A stretch of DNA of 64,000 bases from Paragemmobacter kunshanensis (GCF_011059185.1 NZ_JAALFE010000020.1:1-64000); one strand, 5' to 3'. Counted from the first letter of the stretch, positions 44,938-53,764 are shown. Translations and numbers: made by a program. Notes: a model not told the origin generated them from the sequence alone.

Positions 44938-45540
44938 ATGTCCGCCCAGATCCGCAAGACGCTTCTTCATGTCGAAACCACCCTTATCGAAGGCGGCCGC
45001 AGCGCGCCCCGCCCGCTGAAGCTGATCGGTGCCGCGGCGGTGGTGAAGAACCCCTGGGCCGGGATGGGCTTTGTCGAGGATCTGAAACCCGCGATCCACG
45101 ATGTCGCCCCCGAACTCGGCGCCCTGCTGACGGGCATGATCCTCGATGCCGCAGGGGGCGGGGACTTGGTCGAAGGCTATGGCAAGGCCGCCATCGCGGG
45201 GCTGGACGGCGAGGTGGAACATGCCTCCGCCCTGATCCACACCCTGCGCTTCGGCAACCATTACCGTCAGGCCGTGGGGGCCAAGACCTATCTCGCCTTC
45301 ACCAATATCCGGGGCGGGGCCAACACGCCCGTGATGATCCCCCTGATGGACAAGAATGACGAAGGCCGCCGCTCGCATTACCTGACGGTGCATTTCGCCA
45401 TCCCCGACGCCCCGGCGGCGGATGAGATCGTGGTTGCCCTCGGCGCCTCCATCGGCGGACGCCCGCATCACCGCATCGGCGACCGCTATCAGGATCTGAA
45501 GGATCTGGGCCATGATGTCGCGAATCCTGCCGCTGTCTGA
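44938..45540 (+). CDS. AA_synth (DUF1185) family protein
   Basis: 200 aa. VVKNPWAGMGFVEDLKPAI near 33-51, EVEHASALIHTLRFGNHYRQAVGAKTYLAF near 90-120 (split motif with conserved His and Arg) and HYLTVHFAIPDAPAADEIVVALGAS near 143 define the family. The family name comes from loose amino-acid-synthesis annotation; the reaction is unknown. It is the first gene under the GntR operator. The next gene overlaps it by 29 bp in another frame. Confidence 0.85.
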   Translation: MSAQIRKTLLHVETTLIEGGRSAPRPLKLIGAAAVVKNPWAGMGFVEDLKPAIHDVAPELGALLTGMILDAAGGGDLVEGYGKAAIAGLDGEVEHASALIHTLRFGNHYRQAVGAKTYLAFTNIRGGANTPVMIPLMDKNDEGRRSHYLTVHFAIPDAPAADEIVVALGASIGGRPHHRIGDRYQDLKDLGHDVANPAAV

Positions 45541-46342
45541 CGGCGCCCTCGTCGGGCTGATCGAGGTCGGCCCCCGCGATGGCACGGGCGAGGCGCTGGT
45601 GCTGATCCATGGCGTCGGGCTGAACGCCCGCGCCTGGGCCCCCCAGATCGCGGCCCTGGCCGCGACCACCCGCATCTTCGCGCTCGACATGCCGGGCCAT
45701 GGCCGCTCCAGCCCCCTCGCCCCGGGGGCCGACCTGCCCGCCTATGTCGACTGGGCCGCCCGCGCGATCCTCGCGCTGAACCTGGGCGCGGTGAATGTCG
45801 CGGGCCATTCCATGGGCGCGCTGATCGCCACCGGGCTTGCCGCCGATTACCCCGAACTCGTCCGCCGCGTCGCCGTGCTGAACGCCGTCCACCGCCGCAC
45901 GCCCGAGGCCCGCGCCGCCGTCACCGCAAGGGCCGAGGCGATGGCGAACGGCATCTTCGATGCCCAGGCCCCGCTTGCGCGCTGGTTCTCCGACAGCCCC
46001 GCCGATGCCGCGCCCCGCGCCCAGACGGCGCAATGGCTGGCCGAGGTCAGCCCCGCAGGCTATGCCGCGGCCTACCGCGCCTTCGCCACCGGCGACGATG
46101 TCTATGCCGATCGCTGGGCGGGGATCACCTGCCCCGCCCTCGTCCTCACCGGCGATGGCGATGCGAACTCCACCCCCGACATGACCCGCCTCATGGCCGC
46201 CACCGCCCCGCGCGGGCGGGCCGTCGTGATCGACGGCCACCGCCACATGGTCAACCTCACCGCCCCCGAACGGGTGACGGCGGCGCTGCGCGACTGGCTC
46301 GCGACGCCGCTGATGGCGGCAAGCGAAGGGCTGCGCGCATGA
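45512..46342 (+). CDS. Alpha/beta hydrolase
   Basis: 276 aa. Oxyanion region LIHGVGLNARAWAPQ near 28-42, nucleophile elbow GHSMG near 98 (Ser), acid LTGDGDANS near 208 and terminal His in DGHRHMVNL near 247. Cytosolic esterase, lactonase or C-C hydrolase; similar enzymes often act after a ring-opening monooxygenation, which would fit the flavin genes downstream. AAGGA lies 8 nt before ATG 45512. Confidence 0.88.
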   Translation: MMSRILPLSDGALVGLIEVGPRDGTGEALVLIHGVGLNARAWAPQIAALAATTRIFALDMPGHGRSSPLAPGADLPAYVDWAARAILALNLGAVNVAGHSMGALIATGLAADYPELVRRVAVLNAVHRRTPEARAAVTARAEAMANGIFDAQAPLARWFSDSPADAAPRAQTAQWLAEVSPAGYAAAYRAFATGDDVYADRWAGITCPALVLTGDGDANSTPDMTRLMAATAPRGRAVVIDGHRHMVNLTAPERVTAALRDWLATPLMAASEGLRA

Positions 46343-47271
46343 CCGATACCCCCGATCCCCGCCGCGCGCTGCGCGATGCCTTCGGCACCTTCATGACCGG
46401 CGTCACCGTCGTCACCACCCTTGACGCCACCGGCAAACCCCTGGGCTTCACCGCCAACAGCTTTGCCTCCGTCTCGCTCGATCCGCCCCTCCTTCTGGTG
46501 CAGATCGCCCGCGCCTCGGCCAATTGCGGCCCCTTCACCACCGCCCCCGGCTTTGCCGTCAACATCCTGTCGGAAGGCCAGAAGGACATCTCCTCCACCT
46601 TCGCCCGCCCCGTCCCCGACCGCTTCGCCGGGATCGACTGGCAGCCCGGCCCCCAGGGCAGCCCCCTTCTGCCCGGCGTCTCGGCCTGGTTCGACTGCAC
46701 CACCCACCAGATCGTCGAAGCGGGCGATCACGTCATCCTCATCGGCCGCGTCGCGGCCTTCCACGCCACCGCGGCCCCCGGCCTCGGCTACTATCGCGGC
46801 ACCTATTTCACCCCCGTCGCGACCCAGGCCACCCTCCCCACCGGCCCCGACATCATCGTCTCGGCCATCCTCGAACGGCTGGGCCAGGTCCTTCTGGTGG
46901 ATGACGGCTTCGGCGGCCTGACGCTGCCCACCGCCCGCGTGGGCCGCGACGGCACCTTCGCCGCCCTTGCCGCCCTGATCGCCGACAGCGGCATCGAGGC
47001 CGCGGCAGGCCCGCTCTATTCCGTCTACGAAGACGTCGCCCGCGGCCAGCAGCACATCGCCTTCCGCTGCCCTGCCACCCCCACCGGCACGCCCCGCCGC
47101 GGCGCCTTCGTCGACCTCGCCCCCGCCTCCTTCACCGAAGTCACCGATCAGGCGCTGCGCACCATGCTCGACCGTCTCGCCGATGAATCCCGCATGGGCA
47201 ATTACGGCATCTATTTCGGCAACCAGAATGCAGGCCGCGTCACCCCCGTCGCGCAGGAGAAGACCAAATGA
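46339..47271 (+). CDS. Flavin reductase with unusual C-terminal extension
   Basis: 310 aa. Residues about 8-160 are a flavin reductase (HpaC-like split-barrel) domain: FGTFMTGVTVVTT, LGFTANSFASVSLDPPLLLVQI, FAVNILSEGQKDIS, DHVILIGRVAAF. Stand-alone reductases are about 160-190 aa; here about 140 more follow, with GGLTLPTARVGRDGTFAALA then IADSGIEAAAGPLYSVYED, which looks like a degenerate Nudix fold lacking the catalytic REUXEE residues. It should supply reduced FMN to the LLM oxygenase encoded next. ATGA overlaps join it to both neighbours. Confidence 0.87.
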   Translation: MTDTPDPRRALRDAFGTFMTGVTVVTTLDATGKPLGFTANSFASVSLDPPLLLVQIARASANCGPFTTAPGFAVNILSEGQKDISSTFARPVPDRFAGIDWQPGPQGSPLLPGVSAWFDCTTHQIVEAGDHVILIGRVAAFHATAAPGLGYYRGTYFTPVATQATLPTGPDIIVSAILERLGQVLLVDDGFGGLTLPTARVGRDGTFAALAALIADSGIEAAAGPLYSVYEDVARGQQHIAFRCPATPTGTPRRGAFVDLAPASFTEVTDQALRTMLDRLADESRMGNYGIYFGNQNAGRVTPVAQEKTK

Positions 47272-48305
47272 AATTCTCGCTCTTCCTTCACATGGAGCGT
47301 GTCAGCCCCGACGACAGCGAACTCCGCCTCTATGACGAGATGCTGGAGCTTTGCCACATGGCCGATGAAGGCGGCATGTCCACCATCTGGACAGGCGAAC
47401 ATCACGGCATGTCCTTCACCATCGCGCCCAACCCCTTCCTCAACCTCATCGACATCGCGCGCCGCACCAAACATGTCCGCCTTGGCACCGGCACCGTCAT
47501 CGCCCCCTTCTGGCACCCGATCCGCCTTGCGGGCGAGGCCGCGATGACCGACATCATCACCGGCGGCCGGCTGGAACTGGGCATCGCGCGCGGGGCCTAC
47601 AGCTTTGAATATGAACGCATGCTGCCGGGCTTGGATGCCTGGAACGCAGGCGGGCGGATGCGCGAACTGATCCCCGCGATCAAGGGGCTCTGGCAGGGCG
47701 ATTACGCGCTCGATGGCCAATACTGGCAATTCCCCGCCACCACCTCGGCGCCGAAACCCCTGCAACAGCCGCACCCGCCGATCTGGGTCGCCGCGCGCGA
47801 TCCGAACAGCCACGAATTCGCCGTCGCGCAGGGCTGCAACGTGCAATGCACGCCGCTGCACAATCCCTTCTCGGAAATCGAAAGCCTGATGCAGCGCTTC
47901 AACGAGGCCTGCGCCAAATCCCCCGAAACCCCGCGGCCAAAGATCATGGTCCTGCAACATGGCTATGTCGCCGCCGACCGCGCCGATGCCGACCTCGCCG
48001 CCGAGGAACTCAACCGCTTCTACGCCTATTTCGGCGCATGGTTCCTGAACAAGCGGCCCATCCGCCAGGGCCTCATCGAACCGCTCACCGACGCGGAAAT
48101 CGCCGCGCATCCCTTCTATTCCCCGCAGGTCATGCGCGACAATCTCCTGATCGGCGACAGGCACGAAGTCATCGACAAACTCCACCGGATCAAGGCATTG
48201 GGCTATGACGAATTCTCGCTCTGGATCGACAGCGGCCAGAGCTTCGAACGCAAGCGCGCCAGCCTGAAACGCTTCATCGAAGACGTGATGCCCGCCTTCC
48301 AGTAA
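47268..48305 (+). CDS. LLM class flavin-dependent oxidoreductase (luciferase-like monooxygenase)
   Basis: 345 aa TIM-barrel enzyme. KFSLFLHMERV at the start, EGGMSTIWTGEHHGM near 35-49, RRTKHVRLGTGTVIAPFWHPIRLAGEAAMTD near 65-95 (family core, split), GRLELGIARGAYSFEY near 100 and PHPPIWVAARDPNS near 167. Uses FMNH2 from the adjacent reductase to oxygenate an organic substrate. The position between reductase and aldehyde dehydrogenase suggests an oxidative step whose aldehyde product is then oxidised. Confidence 0.92.
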   Translation: MKFSLFLHMERVSPDDSELRLYDEMLELCHMADEGGMSTIWTGEHHGMSFTIAPNPFLNLIDIARRTKHVRLGTGTVIAPFWHPIRLAGEAAMTDIITGGRLELGIARGAYSFEYERMLPGLDAWNAGGRMRELIPAIKGLWQGDYALDGQYWQFPATTSAPKPLQQPHPPIWVAARDPNSHEFAVAQGCNVQCTPLHNPFSEIESLMQRFNEACAKSPETPRPKIMVLQHGYVAADRADADLAAEELNRFYAYFGAWFLNKRPIRQGLIEPLTDAEIAAHPFYSPQVMRDNLLIGDRHEVIDKLHRIKALGYDEFSLWIDSGQSFERKRASLKRFIEDVMPAFQ

Positions 48306-48326
48306 CGACGACAGGGGAACCCGGCG

Positions 48327-49793
48327 ATGGACCGCTTCCAGCTCTATATCGACGGCGCCTTCCATGACGGTGCCGCCCGCTTCCCCAGCCTCGACCCCGC
48401 CACCGGCACCCCCTGGGCCGACATGCCCGAGGCCCGCGCCCCCGAAGTCGATGCCGCCGTGCAGGCCGCCCATCGCGCCTTCACCTCTGGCCCCTGGCCG
48501 AAGATGACCGCCAGCCAGCGCGGCAGGCTGCTGCTGAAACTCGCCGATCTGGTGGCCGAAGCCGCCCCCGATCTCGCCCGCCTCGAAACCCGCGACACCG
48601 GCAAGATCATCCGCGAAACCACCGCCCAGATCGCCTATGTCGCCGAATACTACCGCTATTACGCTGGCCTCGCCGACAAGATCGAAGGCGCGCACCTGCC
48701 CATCGACAAACCGGACATGGAGGTCTGGACCCGCCGCGAACCCGTGGGCGTTGTGGCGGCCATCGTGCCGTGGAACAGCCAGCTCTTCCTTTCCGCCGTG
48801 AAACTCGGCCCCGCGCTGGCCGCAGGCTGCACCGTCGTCCTGAAGGCGTCCGAGGATGGCCCCGCCCCCCTCCTGCATTTCGCCCGCCTGATCCATGCTG
48901 CGGGCTTCCCCCCCGGCGTGGTGAACATCCTCACGGGCTTCGGCCCCACCTGCGGCCATATCCTCACCACCCATCCACGCGTCGCCCATATCGCCTTCAC
49001 CGGCGGCCCCGGCACGGCGCGGGCCGTTGTCCGCAACTCCGCCGAAAACCTCGCCTCCACCTCGCTGGAACTGGGCGGCAAATCGCCCTTCATCGTCTTC
49101 GACGATGCCGATCTCGACTCTGCGGCCAATGCGCAGGTCTCGGGCATCTTCGCCGCCACCGGCCAATCCTGCGTCGCAGGCTCGCGCCTTCTGGTGCAGG
49201 CGGGCATCAAGGATGCCTTCCTCGCCCGGCTGAAAGCCAAGGCCGAGGCGATCCGCATCGCCTCCCCCGATGAGATGGAAACCGAAATCGGCCCCCTCTG
49301 CACCGCCCGCCAGCGCGATCACATCGCGGCCACCATCGCCGCCTCCGTCGCGCGCGGGGCAAAACTCGTCACCGGCGGCGCCGCCCTGCCCGGCCCCGGC
49401 TTCTACTTCCCTCCCACCATCCTCGATTGCTCTGCCGCGCCCGATGCGCCCGCACTGGCCGACGAATTCTTCGGCCCCGTCCTTTCCGTCACCACCTTCG
49501 AGACCGAGGATGAGGCGCTGGCAAAGGCCAATGACACAGCCTATGGCCTCGCCTCCGGGGTATTCACCCGCTCTCTGACCCGTGCGCATCGCATGATCCG
49601 GGGCATCCGCACCGGGGTTGTCTGGGTGAACACCTACCGCGCCGTTTCGCCCATCGCGCCCTTCGGGGGGCATGGCCTTTCCGGCCATGGCCGCGAAGGG
49701 GGGCTAGCGGCGGCGCTGGACTACACCACGACGAAAACCGTCTGGCTCCGCACCTCCGACGACCCGATCCCCGACCCGTTCATCATGCGTTAG
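48327..49793 (+). CDS. Aldehyde dehydrogenase
   Basis: 488 aa. FQLYIDGAFHDGAARF start, VVAAIVPWNSQLFLSAVKLGPALAAGC near 143-169 (Asn), FTGGPGTARAVV near 222, SLELGGKSPFIVFDD near 245 (Glu) and ATGQSCVAGSRLLVQ near 280 (Cys nucleophile). NAD(P)-linked oxidation of an aldehyde to its acid. Last gene of the GntR-controlled operon; a hairpin follows 6 bp after the stop. Confidence 0.92.
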   Translation: MDRFQLYIDGAFHDGAARFPSLDPATGTPWADMPEARAPEVDAAVQAAHRAFTSGPWPKMTASQRGRLLLKLADLVAEAAPDLARLETRDTGKIIRETTAQIAYVAEYYRYYAGLADKIEGAHLPIDKPDMEVWTRREPVGVVAAIVPWNSQLFLSAVKLGPALAAGCTVVLKASEDGPAPLLHFARLIHAAGFPPGVVNILTGFGPTCGHILTTHPRVAHIAFTGGPGTARAVVRNSAENLASTSLELGGKSPFIVFDDADLDSAANAQVSGIFAATGQSCVAGSRLLVQAGIKDAFLARLKAKAEAIRIASPDEMETEIGPLCTARQRDHIAATIAASVARGAKLVTGGAALPGPGFYFPPTILDCSAAPDAPALADEFFGPVLSVTTFETEDEALAKANDTAYGLASGVFTRSLTRAHRMIRGIRTGVVWVNTYRAVSPIAPFGGHGLSGHGREGGLAAALDYTTTKTVWLRTSDDPIPDPFIMR

Positions 49794-49798
49794 GAATT

Positions 49799-49823
49799 CC
49801 CCTTTCCCCTCGGGAAAAAGGGG
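49799..49823 (+). terminator. Terminator-like hairpin after the aldehyde dehydrogenase gene
   Basis: CCCCTTTCCC pairs with GGGAAAAAGGGG around a CTC loop, with a 2-nt bulge. No T-run follows, so termination is inferred from structure and position between convergent genes. Confidence 0.5.
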
Positions 49824-49825
49824 CC

Positions 49826-49887
49826 TCGCGTATGCACAGCCGTCTGCACTGCGCATCTGCACCGGCTGTGGCACGCCCCTTTTGGCA
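49826..49887. repeat. TGCAC-rich intergenic element, copy B
   Basis: GCGTATGCACAGCC followed by GTCTGCACTGC, ATCTGCAC, GGCTGTGG and CACGCCCC parallels the element at about 190-250 in order and spacing. A GGTTAACC-like segment follows at about 49941. It again lies between convergent genes, here the aldehyde dehydrogenase and dctR. Neither copy encodes a peptide I can recognise. Confidence 0.45.
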
Positions 49888-49961
49888 TTATCGCAGGATT
49901 TCAACCGCTTGCCCGGCACGGCGCGGCCGGGTTTACCGCCGGTTAACCCTGCCCTGCGCCC

Positions 49962-50588
49962 TCACTCCAGCCGCGCCTGCAACCGCGCCAGTTCCACCGA
50001 ATTCCGCGCCCCGGTCTTCTGCAGGACCCGCGCCCGATGCACCTCCACCGTCCGGACCGAAATGCCAAGCCGGTCGGCGATCTGCTTGTTCAATTGCCCC
50101 TCCAGGATCAACTGCATCACATCCACCTCCCGCGCCGAAAGCGACGCGAACCGCGCCACCAGATCGGCCCGGCTGGTGCTTTCCGTGGCGCGGCTCTGAT
50201 GCAGGTCCATCGCGCGCAGGGCAAGTTCGACGATCTGATTGTCATTGAAGGGTTTTTCCAGAAAATCGAAGGCCCCGCCCTTCAAGGTCTGCACCGCAAG
50301 GGGCACATCGGCATGGCCTGTCAGAAAGATCACCGGCGGCAGGGCCGCACCGCCCCCCTCGGCCTGCATCAGCGCATCCACCAGTTGCGGCCCGGTCATC
50401 CCCTCCATCCGCACATCCAGGATGATGCAGCCGCAATCCGATTGCGGCCAGGCCGCGAGAAAGGCCTCCCCCGAAGGCCAAAGCCGCGTCGCGATCCCGC
50501 GCGAGGCAAAGAGAAAGGCCAGGCTGTCGCGCAAAACCTCTTCATCATCAACAACATGCACGGCAAAGCCGGGTGGTTCTGCGCTCAT
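49962..50588 (-). CDS. dctR: Response regulator of the C4-dicarboxylate system (FixJ type)
   Basis: 208 aa. Receiver domain about 8-125 with acidic pair DDEE at 14-17, phosphoacceptor Asp58 in IILDVRMEG and Lys in FLEKPF near 105; C-terminal LuxR-type helix-turn-helix near 140-200 (LSAREVDVMQLILEGQLNKQIADRLGISVRTVEVHRARV, split). The gene order dctR-dctS divergent from dctPQM matches R. capsulatus, where this pair activates the TRAP transporter on malate, succinate or fumarate. It overlaps dctS by ATGA. Confidence 0.9.
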   Translation of the reverse strand: MSAEPPGFAVHVVDDEEVLRDSLAFLFASRGIATRLWPSGEAFLAAWPQSDCGCIILDVRMEGMTGPQLVDALMQAEGGGAALPPVIFLTGHADVPLAVQTLKGGAFDFLEKPFNDNQIVELALRAMDLHQSRATESTSRADLVARFASLSAREVDVMQLILEGQLNKQIADRLGISVRTVEVHRARVLQKTGARNSVELARLQARLE

Positions 50589-52540
50589 GCCCTCTCCCCC
50601 TCTGCGGCCCCGGCAACAGGCTCTTCGGGCAGGTCCTGCACCACCGGCAGGCGGACCGTGAAGATCGTCCCGCCCCCCGGATTGGGCTGATGCGACAGGC
50701 TGCCTTTCAGCATCTCCATGATCGACCGGCAGATCTTCAACCCCATCCCCATGCCCTGGCTCTTGGTGCTGGTGAAAGGGTCGTAAAGCTGCGTCACGAT
50801 CTCTTCCGCGATCCCCGGCCCCTGATCCGCCACATCCAGCCGCACCATCCCCCCCTCGGAGCGCAGCCGCACCTCCAGCCGGTCCCCCGCCCGCGGCCCC
50901 TGCGCCATGGCCTCAAGCCCGTTGCGGATCAGGTTCACCATCACCTGCTCGATCAGGATGCGGTCCGCCATCACCGGCGCCACCCCCTCTGCGGGCAGGT
51001 CCAGCACCAGCCGCGCCCGCAACTCGCGCGCCTCCGCCGCCATCAATTCGATCGCATCCGCCGCCACTTCGCCCAGGTCCAGCGCCACCAGCCGCGGTTC
51101 GCGCTTTTTCACAAAATCCTGTATTCTCCGTATGATAAGCCCCGCCCGCCGGGCCTGCGCCGACAGCTTTTCAAAGGCCAGCCGCACCTGCGGCGAACCC
51201 TGCTGCCCCGCCTCGATCAGGTTCATCCCCCCCGCCGCATAAGAGGCAATCGCCCCCAGCGGCTGGTTCAATTCATGCGCCAGGGTCGAGGCCATCTCGC
51301 CCAGCGTCACCAGCCGCCCGGTGCGGGCCATGCTCTCATCCTGCGCCCGCGCAAGGCGCGCCGCGGCCTTGGCCTCGGTGATGTCGATGATCGACCCCAT
51401 CCACCCCTGATGCCGCCCCGCCGGATCCATCAGCGGCGCCTCATAGACCTGCACGTCGATCTCGGTCCCATCCGCCCGGCGGAACCGCGTCTCAAAGCTC
51501 TGCGGCACCAGCGCGCCTTCGGCCAATTGGCGCTGGCGGTCCAGCGTTTCCTCGATCCGGTCCGGCGCCCAATAGGGCATGGGCGGCGCATGCCCGATCA
51601 GCGCCTCGGCGGGCAGACCCACCAGCTTTGCAAAGGCCGCGTTGACATAAAGGATCCGCCCCGCATGATCCTTGGCCCGCAGGCCCACCGTCAAGCTTTC
51701 CTCCATCGACCGGCGAAAGGCCATCTCCGCGCTCAGCCGCGCCTCGGCCCGGCGGCGATGGGCGGCATTGCGCTGCACCACCAGCAGGGCAAGGATCGAA
51801 AAGGTCGCCAGCCCCACGATGGCGATCAGCAGGGCCGAATTGCCAAAGGCGGGCGGGCTGTCATAGGCGGTGATCGTCAGATGCGTGCCGGCCAGCGGCG
51901 GATCGAAGCTGATGCTATGCGCAGGGGCCGCCTCCGCCAGCGGGCGGCGGCTGCGCTCTGCAAGTGTCTGGGAAGGATCACTTATCCGCACGGCATATTG
52001 TTCTGCGATCCACCAGGGCACATGCCGTTCCAGCATCAGCGGCAGCGAAATCGCGGCCACCACCACCCCGCCATCGGCCCCCGACTGGCGCAGCGCCATG
52101 GGCACCACGCCCCCGGTCACCGGGCCATAGACCGGGCGCGCCGTGCTGCCCGCCCCGCGCAACAGCGTCTCGACAAGCGCCTGCCCCACCGGCGCAACCC
52201 CCGCCGGAACCGAGGCCACACCCCCCCCCTCGCGGTCGAACCACTGCACGCTCAGCACTTCGGGATTGCTGGCCACATGCACCCTTGCCCGCGCCTGCAG
52301 CGTGCCCGCCGCCGCGCCGCTCGCGGCATCCAGCGCAAGGCGCACCAGCATGTCCTCATCCACCGCCATCTGGAAACGCAGGCTCTGCTCCACCCACAGC
52401 GCATCCGTGGCCAGCGTCGTCTGCGCGCGCTCCGCATCGGCCCGCGCCAGCACCCAGACCAACGTCCCCACCAGCGCCACCAGCGCCACGATCGCCACCA
52501 GCGGAATAAGCGAAAGCATATCCCAGCGCCGCGAGCGCAT
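50585..52540 (-). CDS. dctS: Sensor histidine kinase of the C4-dicarboxylate system
   Basis: 651 aa from ATG 52540. Helix at about 8-32 (MLSLIPLVAIVALVALVGTL), a periplasmic sensor of about 200 residues, second helix near 235-258, PAS domain near 280-400 (YVNAAFAKLVGLPAEALIG), HisKA with phosphoacceptor His near 418 in LAHELNQPLGAIASYAAGG, then HATPase (NLIRNGLEAMA, DQGPGIAEEI, GMGMGLKICRSI). A longer frame with ATGs at 52624 and 52684 exists, but those segments are low-complexity and run into the dctP promoter area, so the shorter start is preferred. Confidence 0.9.
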   Translation of the reverse strand: MRSRRWDMLSLIPLVAIVALVALVGTLVWVLARADAERAQTTLATDALWVEQSLRFQMAVDEDMLVRLALDAASGAAAGTLQARARVHVASNPEVLSVQWFDREGGGVASVPAGVAPVGQALVETLLRGAGSTARPVYGPVTGGVVPMALRQSGADGGVVVAAISLPLMLERHVPWWIAEQYAVRISDPSQTLAERSRRPLAEAAPAHSISFDPPLAGTHLTITAYDSPPAFGNSALLIAIVGLATFSILALLVVQRNAAHRRRAEARLSAEMAFRRSMEESLTVGLRAKDHAGRILYVNAAFAKLVGLPAEALIGHAPPMPYWAPDRIEETLDRQRQLAEGALVPQSFETRFRRADGTEIDVQVYEAPLMDPAGRHQGWMGSIIDITEAKAAARLARAQDESMARTGRLVTLGEMASTLAHELNQPLGAIASYAAGGMNLIEAGQQGSPQVRLAFEKLSAQARRAGLIIRRIQDFVKKREPRLVALDLGEVAADAIELMAAEARELRARLVLDLPAEGVAPVMADRILIEQVMVNLIRNGLEAMAQGPRAGDRLEVRLRSEGGMVRLDVADQGPGIAEEIVTQLYDPFTSTKSQGMGMGLKICRSIMEMLKGSLSHQPNPGGGTIFTVRLPVVQDLPEEPVAGAAEGERA

Positions 52541-52669
52541 CAGGCTCTCGGTCACCCGGATATCCGGGCCATACCCCGGGGCGGGGTCCGGTGTCGTCGG
52601 TCTGGACGTGCCCCTTCCTCCCATGGCTGGACACAGGCCTTTTGTGGCACCCTGCCCCCCGGCCTGTCC

Positions 52670-52687
52670 ATTGTGGAAAGCCACAAT
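52670..52687. promoter_or_regulatory. Inverted repeat upstream of dctP, candidate DctR site
   Basis: ATTGTGG-AAAG-CCACAAT is a perfect 7-bp repeat about 75 bp before the dctP start in the dctS/dctP divergent region; another TTTGTGGCAC half-like word is at about 52640. It is a reasonable DctR target. Binding is inferred from location only. Confidence 0.55.
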
Positions 52688-52759
52688 AGCGCGCCTGGCG
52701 CTTTTGCGTCACCAAGGATGCATTCCGCCGGGGAGGGCGGACTTACGGAGGAGAAGAAC

Positions 52760-53764
52760 ATGCTGACCCGTCGCACCCTTGGTGCCCTCATGGGCGCCAC
52801 CACGCTGGCCCTGTCGCTGGCCGCCCCTGCCCTGGCGCAGGACAAGATCATCATCAAGTTCAGCCATGTCGTCGCGCCCGACACGCCCAAGGGCAAGGCC
52901 GCCGCACGGTTCGAGGAACTGGCCGAGCAATACACCAATGGCGCCGTGGATGTCGAAGTCTATCCCAACAGCCAGCTCTACAAGGACAAGGAAGAGATGG
53001 AGGCGCTGCAACTCGGCGCGGTCCAGATGCTCGCCCCGTCGCTGGCCAAGTTCGGCCCCCTCGGCGTGCAGGACTTCGAGGTGTTCGACCTGCCCTTCAT
53101 CTTCGCCGATTATGACGCGCTCCGGAAGGTGACGCAGGGCGAAGTCGGCCGCATGCTGCTGGCCAAGCTGGAAGACAAGGGCATCACCGGGCTTGCCTAC
53201 TGGGACAATGGCTTCAAGATCATGTCGGCCAACAGCCCCTTGAAATCGCCCGATGATTTCCTCGGCCTGAAGATGCGCATCCAGTCGTCGAAGGTGATCG
53301 AGGCCTATATGAACGCGCTTGGCGCCGTGCCGCAGGTCATGGCCTTCTCCGAGGTGTATCAGGCGCTGCAGACGGGCGTCGTGGACGGCACGGAAAACCC
53401 GCCCTCGAACATGTATACCCAGAAGATGAACGAGGTGCAGACCCATGCCACGGTGTCGAACCACGGCTATCTGGGCTATGCGGTCATCGTGAACAAGCAG
53501 TTCTGGGATGGCCTTCCGGAAGATGTCCGCGCCGGTCTGGAAAAGGCCATGGCCGAGGCGACCGATTATGCCAACTCCATCGCCAAGGACGACAACGATC
53601 AGGCGCTCGCCGCGATGAAGGCCGCGGGCACGACGGAATTCCACGACCTCACGCCCGAGGAACGCGCTGTCTGGGTCGAGGCCCTCACCCCGGTGCATGA
53701 CGAGATGGCCGATCGCATCGGCGCCGATACCATCGCCGCCGTCAAGGGCGCGCTCGGCATGTGA
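52760..53764 (+). CDS. dctP: TRAP transporter periplasmic binding protein, C4-dicarboxylate
   Basis: 334 aa with signal peptide (cleavage after ALA at 26). IKFSHVVAPDTPKGKAAARFEELA near 30-53, LPFIFADYDALRKV near 113, MRIQSSKVIEAYMNALGAVPQVM near 172 (conserved Arg of the substrate salt bridge) and FSEVYQALQTGVVDGTENPPSN near 196-217 are classic DctP. Binds malate, succinate or fumarate and hands them to DctQM. GGAGG RBS 7-8 nt before ATG 52760. A strong hairpin after the gene probably raises its expression relative to dctQM. Confidence 0.95.
   Translation: MLTRRTLGALMGATTLALSLAAPALAQDKIIIKFSHVVAPDTPKGKAAARFEELAEQYTNGAVDVEVYPNSQLYKDKEEMEALQLGAVQMLAPSLAKFGPLGVQDFEVFDLPFIFADYDALRKVTQGEVGRMLLAKLEDKGITGLAYWDNGFKIMSANSPLKSPDDFLGLKMRIQSSKVIEAYMNALGAVPQVMAFSEVYQALQTGVVDGTENPPSNMYTQKMNEVQTHATVSNHGYLGYAVIVNKQFWDGLPEDVRAGLEKAMAEATDYANSIAKDDNDQALAAMKAAGTTEFHDLTPEERAVWVEALTPVHDEMADRIGADTIAAVKGALGM

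Noticed and set aside
47211-49688. 825-codon minus frame opposite the LLM and aldehyde dehydrogenase genes
   Set aside because: Glycine/alanine-rich antisense of two well-conserved enzymes.
52640-52710. Sigma-54 promoter for dctP
   Set aside because: TGGCAC and TGGCGC words occur, but the GG-to-GC spacing is 6-7 nt instead of the required 10.
50573-52759. Plus-strand frame extending dctP upstream through dctS
   Set aside because: dctP starts at 52760 with a clear RBS and signal peptide; the extension is antisense to the sensor kinase.
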